Positions 56,671 to 64,000 of a DNA stretch of 64,000 nucleotides are shown one piece after another. Origin of the DNA: Cryptomeria japonica. Its lineage: Eukaryota > Streptophyta > Pinopsida > Cupressales > Cupressaceae. The stretch's first letter is position 1; each line of letters starts with the position of its first letter. A program made the translations under genes and the position numbers. The notes beneath the pieces were generated by a model. The model had not been told where the DNA came from, ran no database searches, and saw nothing but the letters and a program-made list of their open reading frames with translations. The stretch spans positions 913,139,840 to 913,203,839 of the forward strand of contig NC_081409.1 in NCBI RefSeq assembly GCF_030272615.1, in the 5' to 3' direction.

Positions 56671-57825
56671 TGTTGCCATTTTTGTTGTTTATGTTGTGAT
56701 TGTCATTGATGGACACACACTTGTATTGAGATCCCCTTTATATGTATGAGCTTGTGCTCAATCGGTATTTGTTCCATCCGGTATGTTGTATACTAGTCTT
56801 TAGACTAGTGGTGATTTTACATAATGTGTTTCCTGGCCTGAAGCGGCATGTCGACCCCAAGCGGTTCGTAGATCACAAGCGGTATGAGGGAGCAAAGCGG
56901 TACAACACATTCTTACCAGTCTTCATTTTTGTCAAACCGGCAACCGATATTTTGTATGAACCGGTAATACTTTGTGATGAGTTACCAACTGGTATTTTGT
57001 GATGAGTTACCAATCCAACGATTATTTGATGGTGCCGACACATTGACAGTGCTTCTTGTGTCGTGTTACTGAGTATGTCTAGATTCATTGAACCTAGGAA
57101 ATTGTAATGTAATCCTATTGGACCAAAATGAAATTAGATTCCTTTAAAAGGACATCATGTCTAGGGTTTTCAAGTTGTTGTTGAAAGGGTTAATGTCGAG
57201 CTAGGGTTTAAGATGGAAGTTGAGAACGATCTTATCTGAGAAGATCAAGTTGTAACTATGAGAGAGAGAGAGAAGACTGAAGTAATGCTGGAATGCATTA
57301 GCTATGAGCAATACTAGATCTAACCAAGCAGTTTGTGCTATTAGATAGATCAAACACTTGTTGATTACTCACATCTTTGACAAGTTTGTAGCTCTTAACC
57401 GGGTAGGCCTCAAAGCCTTTGTAAAATCCTCTAACAAGGTGGTTCACACATGTGAATCTAAAATCCTCTAACAAGGTACTCTTTAATCTGACTTATCTCC
57501 TAACAGAGATTGAGATTCCTAACAGGATCTATTCTGGTGAAGAACATTGTAAGACCTTAACCGGTCTAGTTTCTATTCTGTAGATAGTGACTTGTGAGTT
57601 CCATCTCACTGTGGTTTTTCCTAGTTGGGTTTCCACATCAAATATCTTGTGTTATGGTTGTATTTCTTTTGTGGGTGAATGCTTTATTCGCATTTTGGTT
57701 TGCATGTGTGGTAACCGGTTTGACTGTTAGACTACTTTATCGGTTTATCTTTAGACTCTGTAACTGTTTTAGTGTAGAGATTTTTGGTATACTAATTCAC
57801 TCCCCCCCCCTCTTAGTATTCATCA
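56671..57825 (+). repeat. 5' LTR of I
   Basis: 1,155 bp, TGTTGCCATT to TTCATCA. Matches the visible 630 bp of the 3' LTR and, more weakly, the LTRs of H. Includes a GAGAGAGAG run near 57260 and a C-run near 57801-57810. Confidence 0.92.
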
Positions 57826-57827
57826 AT

Positions 57828-57839
57828 TGGTATCAAAGC
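57828..57839 (+). other. Primer-binding site of I
   Basis: TGGTATCAAAGC, the same as in A and H, 2 bp after the LTR. Confidence 0.87.
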
Positions 57840-57875
57840 CTACCTTTCTATAAGTTTAACCACTTGGAAAGAGAT

Positions 57876-59152
57876 ATGGGGGAATACACCATGAGGGAAC
57901 TTACTCAATGGCTCACTAAGTTTGAGCAAGCCTATGATGATCTTATGGTCAAATACAAGGCATCTCAAGCAAAAAGGAGAGAACATGCAGAAAAACTGAT
58001 GGAACTATCTGAAAGTAGTTTTGAAGATGAAGCTAACATGGAAGCCATGATTGCTGAAGTAAATAAGTTAAATGATTCAAACTCCAATCTGAGAAAGGAG
58101 TTGGAAGGACTGACTATTAGGTTTAGTCAAGAGCTTGAGAACCGAAGAAAAGCTGAAGATCAAATAAAGGATAGAGATCATGAGATCTCTAAGTTGAAAC
58201 AAGAGATTAGTGCACTGACTGTTTGCCTTCATGAGAGAAGAATGGAAAAAGAAGACATGCAAGGAGAACTAAACATAGCCATCTTATAAAATGCAAGTCT
58301 AATGGAAACAAACACTGCTATTTCCAAATAACTCTTTGAGTCTAAGGAAATTCTTGCTAAGTTTGGCAAAAGTACTGTCAAGCTAGAGCAAAAGCTTGAG
58401 TCATCTAGACTGGCAAAGAATACCAATGGTCTTGATTTTTTTGGACATGAGGAAGGAGAATCCTTAGGAACAAATGCTGAAGCATCAAGGAAGCAACCGA
58501 CACTCAAAGGAAAAGGTAAGGAAAAATTCAAACCTGTTTGCTTTAACTATCTTGAAGAAGGACACACTGCCAATGTATGTAGGAGAAAAGCCTATAATAA
58601 TTTTCCTTACTTTATCAACAATGTACCTAGATCAAATAAGTTCAATGGTCATTGTTATGCATGCAACAAGTTGGGCATAGAGCATTTGAATGCAGGTCTG
58701 TAATGGATAACACTGGAAGATATCCTCAGAGGACCCAAGGAACTGGTCCTGAACCTTTTATGAATCGGATCCACAATTGGTTTAATGTCTTCAATCATCA
58801 ATCAAGAAGCGGTGGTCATCAAGCGGCAACCGGATGCAGAGAAAGATGTATGATCTATCATGGTCATGGTCACACTGCTGCAACATGCAGAAGGAAGAAT
58901 TGAAATATGTACAATGGACCTTGGAGAGCACCTGGACTTGTTTGCTATCACTGCAACAAACTGGGTCACATTGCAAGATTCTGCAGAAGCAGAAAAAGTA
59001 TATTTGATGATATACCGGTTACTCAGGAAGGAGAAATAGATGTTGAAAAAGTTCAAGGAGACATGAAGAAAACATGGAAGAAGAAACCAATAATGTCAGA
59101 AGAGGAACCAGTTTTTGCACCTAGTGTGGAAATATTGGAATCGGCAAACTAA
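57876..59152 (+). pseudogene. ORF1 of I: coiled-coil and zinc-knuckle gag-like protein
   Basis: ATG 57876 (MGEYTMRELTQWL). A coiled coil of about 135 residues (KYKASQAKRREHAEKL; LENRRKAEDQIKDRDHEI) ends at TAA 58287-58289; another TAA lies near 58328. A one-base deletion near 58672 shifts the frame in the second knuckle; TGA 58901-58903 follows the third. Knuckles: CFNYLEEGHTANVC, CYACNK(L)GHRAFEC, CMIYHGHGHTAATC, CYHCNKLGHIARFC (the last intact). Ends ESAN at 59152. Compared with H, different Cys residues are lost, so the ancestor probably had four good knuckles. Confidence 0.82.
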
Positions 59153-59595
59153 GCCTTAAAGGCTTAGGGGGAGCAAATGGTGAAATGCTTTCGAACCCCC
59201 AGTTGACACTGGTAAAAGACCTTAACCGGTATGCGATACCTATTGCTTGGTAGAAGACCGGAAATGGTAAAAAGGCAAATTAGGGTTTACGCCCTAATAA
59301 AGGAGCATTAATGACGGTAGGTGAGAGACATGTATAAATACATTTTTCAAATCATTTCTCACTATCTGTTTTTGAGCGAAGAAAAGTTTTCAAGTGCAGA
59401 GCGAAGAAAAGGTGATTTGAGCTTAGATTTCAAGAAATTGAATAACCTTGAAAGAGATTCAAATCCAGTTTGCAAGAAGTAGTGGAGAACACAAAGCGGT
59501 GATTTGGCATCCGACGGAGAGTGAAGTAAAGCAGAATCAGGAAGCCCTAAATTTGCATCTGAAAGGTATTTTTTGTGTTCTTGAAATACTCTTCA
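59153..59595 (+). promoter_or_regulatory. Region between ORF1 and ORF2 of I, promoter-like
   Basis: A purine box TTAGGGGGAGC (near 59165), the telo-box palindrome TTAGGG-TTTACG-CCCTAA (59280-59297), TATAAATA at 59333-59340 and a leader of about 250 bp to the ATG. The layout resembles a nuclear gene promoter placed inside an LTR element. Confidence 0.55.
59333..59340 (+). promoter_or_regulatory. Candidate TATA box of ORF2 in I
   Basis: TATAAATA, 36 bp after the telo-box palindrome and 256 bp before ATG 59596. The H copy reads ATTTAAAAGG at this place, so the box is degraded there. Confidence 0.5.
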
Positions 59596-62500
59596 ATGGC
59601 TTCTGCATCACATACTAGTTCGAGTACATCAATTGAGTCAGAAAGTTTTATTCAGAGGAAGTTTAAATATAATGCTTTGTCACAAGTTCCAGCTGGAGTT
59701 ATAGTTGAAGAAGGAATTTCTAATTATATTGATTGCAAAATAGAAGACCTAGGGTCTTTAGCCATTCACACACAGTTAGGTCTATTTTGTGGCAAGGACA
59801 AAAAGATCAAACCGGAATTTAGTGTCATAGAGAAGAAGAAATTCCACAATGCAGTATATTTTCTGGAAGATTTCACGGAGGATCATATCAGAATTATTTT
59901 GAGCAGAGTCCATGGTGACAAGATGTACCTGGAGAGGATGCATGATATCATGCCTCAAGCAATTCATGTAGTTACCGGTTTTTGCAACATAGTGGAAGTG
60001 CCAGCCTTGAGAAAAGTGAGCAAAATGGAAATGACCAAGCTTACCAGTTCAACAAGTGATTCACAGGGTATGACAGTCAATCCTATCAAGGATGATCTGG
60101 TGAAATACGCCTGCATGGTAATAGGATACAAAACATTTTCAGCTAGCAGGATTAATTATGTATCTACTACAGCGGTAAATGCCGCTTACCGAATGATAAA
60201 AGAGGATGCATCTTTTGACTTATGCACCGATATGTAGAGGCAACTCCTGTTAAATCTTAAGGCAATCCAATAGGACAACTCACTGAGGTTTAAGTTTGGA
60301 GAACTACTGGTAGGGTTGTTCTTTTATTTTCAAGGCTACTTTCCAGGTGTAGGAAATGTCCAGTGGTCCCTTGACCAACCGGTAACCAAGCAAATAAAGG
60401 AAAGTGTACAAGCCATTGGAACCGACTACCCTGAGGTACTGAACAAATATTTTGATGAGTTCAGAAGAAAGATGAGTCAGAGGGTAAGAATCTCAGGTGA
60501 CATAGTGAAGAAATATGAAGATGACATCTATTTCACTATTCAGGTGGACAAATGTTTAATGGAGGAAGTGGAGCCTAGAATGGAGGAAGTGGAGCCTATG
60601 GACTTTGAAGTTATGTTTGACATGTTGGAAGGGTATGCCTCAACCCTTATTGCCTTGCCTCTTGATCCAAAGGCTAAGAGGACCAGAACCTACTTAGAGA
60701 GGATTGCACCAGTTGAAGAACCATCCGTGAAGAAGGGAAAAGAACCGGTAGCTAAGAAAGCTAAGGTAGTGCCTGCAGCATCAGCACCAGCTACCACTAC
60801 AACTCCAAGAGTGACCAAGCGGTCACCGGCAAAGAAGAAACTAGAGGTAACACCAGAAAAAGTCTTCAAAAGAAACAGGAAGACTAAGGCAAATGAACCG
60901 GACTCCGAAGAAACCGAGTCTGATGAATAGCCAAAGAAGGCAAGACAGACAAAGAAGATGAAGAAGAATGAACCAGCAGCATCTGCACTAGTAAATATAG
61001 ACATCTCCTCATAGAAACCTTTGACACATTGTCAAAGAACAGTAAAATATATTAGGAGAAAGTTACTTCATGATTTAATAGATTATTATGATAAATCTAA
61101 TAGTGAGGAAAAAGATGAAGTACTACAGGAAATCATTCTTTATTTATGTAAAAATGACCGGTCACCATCAGAGATTAAATCTCAGACATCGGATTCATTA
61201 TTTCAAGCATTAGATAATAAATGGCGCATTGCCATTGAAAAGGAACAGGAGATTAGGGAGAAATTCTTTGCACAGTACTTCCCCAAACTCTCAAATTTAG
61301 AATTATTTGATGCCTTGGATCAGAATAAAGGTCTCTTCTTCACAAGGAGAAGAAGACTCTAGTTGTTGGAGGGGAGAGTTGATGATGTTGAAAAAGATAC
61401 ATATCAGTATATGGCTCATGCTATCAACTCTCATAAAGCACAAATGGCCAACCTCGAAGCAGAAAAGGAACTGGTTATTTCCAAACTGGATGAGGTCTTT
61501 AATGAGGAAGGAAACCTGGTGGAAGAACCAATTGACACCATTGATGTCGATGCCTTAGATGTAGAAGATGTCACTTAGGACATACCTTCTGAGGGAACTG
61601 GATAAGGGCAACAAGCTGATCAGAGTGGTGAACAAGCTGAGGACACACAACAAGCGGCAAAGGAATAGGAAGAGAAAAAGAAGAGGGATGAAGATGAGAA
61701 ACAGAAGAAAGAGGAAGAGAAGAGAAAAGAGGAAGAGGAGAAACGAAAAGATGAAGAAAAGAAGAAGTAAGAAGATGACAGGAAAAAGAAAGAAGAAGAG
61801 GATAAGGAAGAAAAGAGAAAGAAGGAAGAAGAGGAGAAGAAAAAGAAGGAAGAGGAAGAGAAGAAGAAGAATGAAGAGGAAGAGAAGAAGTAGAAGGAAG
61901 TGGAAGAGAAGAAGAAGAAGGAAGAGGAAGAACAAAAGAAGAAGCAAGAGGAAGAACAAAAGAAGAAGGAAGAGGAAGCACAGAAGAAGAAGGAAGAAGA
62001 AGCAAAGAAGAAGGTAGAAGCAGAGTAGAAGAAGAAAGAAGAAGAAGAGAAGAAGAAGATGGAAGAGGAAGAGAAGAAAAAGAGAGAAGAGAAAGATAAG
62101 GAAGAGAAGGAGAGGGCAAAGAAGGAAGAAGCAGACAAGACAATCAAAGCGATGAAGAGCACACAGATGGAGACTCCTAAGGCAACCAGTAGCCAAGCCA
62201 AACCGACTACTATCTTGAGTCCTATTGACCTCCAATCTGCAAGTGATTTTGAGCTTATGCAGAGCATCAAGGTTGCCCAAGAGAACCTTGAAGGAATTCA
62301 CAGGAAAAGGGAACAAGATATTATACAGGCGGCTATAGACACACTTACTGGTTTAATCTTTGGTACTAATCTTCCTGACACTGAATCATCACTAGCACAA
62401 CTCAAACTTCTATGTACTATAGTGGATGATCAGGTGCAAAGTCTGGAAGAAGTAGCAGAGGCCAATGTAAAGAAAGAGCACCAAAAGGCTCTTAATGTTG

Positions 62501-63033
62501 CTCTAGTGAAGAAGTTGAATGAGCTTAGGACTGAACTGCTGAAAGATCAAAAGGACATAAGGAATGCCTTGGATGAGGGTAACTTGCTACTCAGCAAAAT
62601 CTATCAACCTCATCTATTCTGTGATGATGTACTAGCCAAGAAGCAACAGCTTCAAATAGACTTACAGTCCTACTTGGGAACATTCAAGACTCCTTATGAT
62701 TCCTTTGCAGCATATGGGCAAACTGTTCACCGGTTCCAGGTCCAGTCAGCCAAGATGGAGCAAGAGATTAGTACACGGTCTAGGGATTTGCAGGAGCTTC
62801 AACTGGTATTACTTCCATGACTGCAAATTCTTCAGAAGTGTTATCTGAACCTGGATGCCCCGACAGTCACACAGGAACTGAGCACAGTAGATGCCATGGA
62901 GGAATAGGTATCCCAGATACTGACAGAGAAGGAAGTGGAAACCTCCCTACTTGAGTCCTGGTCCCTATCCATGAAACAATTCTTGTAGGACTATAAATCA
63001 GTTTTTGACAAGTATCATTCATTATTGTCATAA
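59596..63033 (+). pseudogene. ORF2 of I: unknown protein with Glu/Lys-rich tail, fourteen stops
   Basis: ATG 59596 (MASASHTSSSTSIESESFIQ) to TAA 63031-63033: 1,146 codons in one frame with no frameshift but 14 internal stops (60235, 60271, 60928, 61012, 61360, 61576, 61603, 61666, 61768, 61891, 62026, 62818, 62905, 62986), mostly TAG. Parts: a globular N-terminal region of about 300 residues with INYVSTTAVNAAYRMI and FGELLVGLFFYFQGYF (around residue 235); a Lys/Pro/Thr-rich linker; a helical segment (THCQRTVKYIRRKLL); the Glu/Lys tract at about residues 688-850; and a conserved helical C-terminus (LLCTIVDDQVQSLEEVAEAN; FDKYHSLLS). No catalytic motif seen. A structural or DNA/RNA-associated role is possible but not shown. 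Confidence 0.8.
61665..62130 (+). repeat. Purine-only low-complexity tract in ORF2 of I
   Basis: About 465 bp of nearly pure A/G, encoding EEEKKK-type repeats. It is about 100 bp longer than the tract in H, so the length varies between copies. Confidence 0.85.
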
Positions 63034-63370
63034 AATTTTATATATATATATGGAAATAGGGTTTTTCAAGCGGTACTTTGTCATTGTTGGCAAAGGGGGA
63101 GAAGTATATCTGGTTTTTGGTTTTAAAATTTTGATCTTCTGACATAGGGGGAGAAGTATCTGTTTTGAAATTTTGATATATGTTGTGATATATGCTATAT
63201 GCTCTGATGATTATGCTCTATATGCAAAATTGCTATACACTGTGTTGATTAAGGGATAGTGTATATGCTTAGGGGGAGCAATTTTGTTAATGGCAAGTTT
63301 TTGTTGTAAAACACTTAGATGTCAAAATTTTATTTTCCTAAGTGTTGCCATCAATGCTAAAGGGGGAGAT
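63034..63370 (+). other. 3' region and polypurine tract of I
   Basis: Non-coding with AAAGGGGGAGAAG (near 63095), TAGGGGGAGAAG (near 63147), TAGGGGGAGCAA (near 63271) and the functional tract AAAGGGGGAGAT (63359-63370). A short TA run lies near 63038-63050. Confidence 0.75.
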
Positions 63371-64000
63371 TGTTGGCATTTTTGTTGTTTATGTTGTGAT
63401 TGTCATTGATGGACACACACTTGTATTGAGATCCCCTTTATATGTATGAGCTTGTGCTCAACCAGTATTTGTTCCAACTGGTATGTTGTATACTAGTCTT
63501 TAGACTAGTGGTGATTTTGCAGAATGGGTTTCCCGGTCTGAAGTGACATGTTGACCCCAAGTGGTTCATAGATCACAAGCAGCACAACACATTCTTACCA
63601 TTCTTCATTTTTGTCAAACCGGCAACCAGTATTTTGTATGAACTGGTAATACTCTGTGATGAGTTACCAACCGAAATTTTGTGATGAGTTACCAATCCAC
63701 TGATTGTTTGACGGTGCTTCTTGTGTCGTGTTACTGAGTATGTATAGATTCATTGAACCTAGGAAATTGTAATGTAATCCTATTGGACCGACATGAAATT
63801 AGATTCCTTTAAAAGGACATCATGTCTAGGGTTTTCAAGTTGTTGCCGAAAGGGTTAATGTCGAGCTAAGGTTTAAGGTGGAGGTTGAGAATGATCTTAT
63901 TTGAGAAGATCAAGTTGTAACTATGAGAGAGAGAGAGAGAAGACTGAAGTAATGCTGGAATGCATTAGCTGTGAGCAATACTTGATCTAACCAAGCAGTT
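63371..64000 (+). repeat. 3' LTR of I, 5' portion
   Basis: Starts TGTTGGCATTTTTGTTG and follows the 5' LTR of I to the window end, with about 50 bp missing near 63570-63590 and a slightly longer GA run near 63927. Confidence 0.9.

Larger units (their letters stand above)
56671..64000 (+). mobile_element. Pol-less two-gene LTR element I (3' LTR cut by window)
   Basis: Inserted in J's pol. 5' LTR 56671-57825, PBS, ORF1, ORF2, PPT, 3' LTR from 63371 to the window end. Same layout as H, with similar but clearly diverged sequence. Left flank ATAAG; the right one is not visible. Confidence 0.92.

Noticed and set aside
56671-56709. Continuation of J's reading frame into CCHFCCLCCDCH
   Set aside because: The Cys-rich end is translation of the LTR of element I, not part of the protein.
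1-64000. Host protein-coding gene with introns
   Set aside because: All substantial frames belong to retroelements or to the unknown genes carried by G, H and I. No other spliced-gene signature was found by reading.

Overview
The window looks like an intergenic block of a large plant genome. It consists almost entirely of LTR retrotransposons nested in one another, and I find no host gene, rRNA, tRNA gene or CRISPR array. Long Copia and Ty3/gypsy elements, methylation-type decay and the scale of nesting fit a big-genome seed plant. A gymnosperm is plausible, but nothing here proves the species.

Left part (1-18.6 kb). Copia element A (1-5929, + strand, 5' LTR cut by the window edge) carries a full-length gag-pol with only two stop codons. 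After an unassigned 450 bp spacer comes Ty3/gypsy element B (6383-18561), which holds gag and protease but no RT, RNase H or integrase. Copia element C (10239-16933, - strand, TSD GTAAT) sits inside B's 3' LTR.

Right part (18.6-64 kb). A decayed gypsy element E (about 18971-24303) holds two solo LTRs (M at 19498-20717; D at 22453-23681) and is interrupted in its integrase by Copia element J (from 24304). J's 5' LTR is split by Copia element F (24558-52968). F is split three times: by G (25463-31767) in its 5' LTR, by H (33737-41276) in its integrase region, and by K (42587-50438, - strand, gypsy gag-protease only) in its RT. J's pol (54064-56670) is split by I (56671 to the end), a sister copy of H. 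Removing G, H and K restores F to about 6.7 kb with coding segments totalling 4152 nt, against 4155 nt in A, so the junctions are well supported.

Most interesting content. H and I are LTR elements without any pol. Each carries a coiled-coil, four-zinc-knuckle ORF1 and a separate ORF2 of about 1,145 codons, which has an N-terminal globular part, a long Glu/Lys-rich tail and a promoter-like region of its own. Their LTR ends, primer-binding site and purine boxes match the Copia elements, so Copia machinery probably mobilises them. G is a 6.3 kb insertion with TGTT...AACA ends and a 5 bp target duplication. I can see no LTRs in it. It has one frame of 1,191 codons, and its N-terminal half shares a weak motif with ORF2 of H and I. 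I infer that G, H and I carry relatives of one accessory gene.
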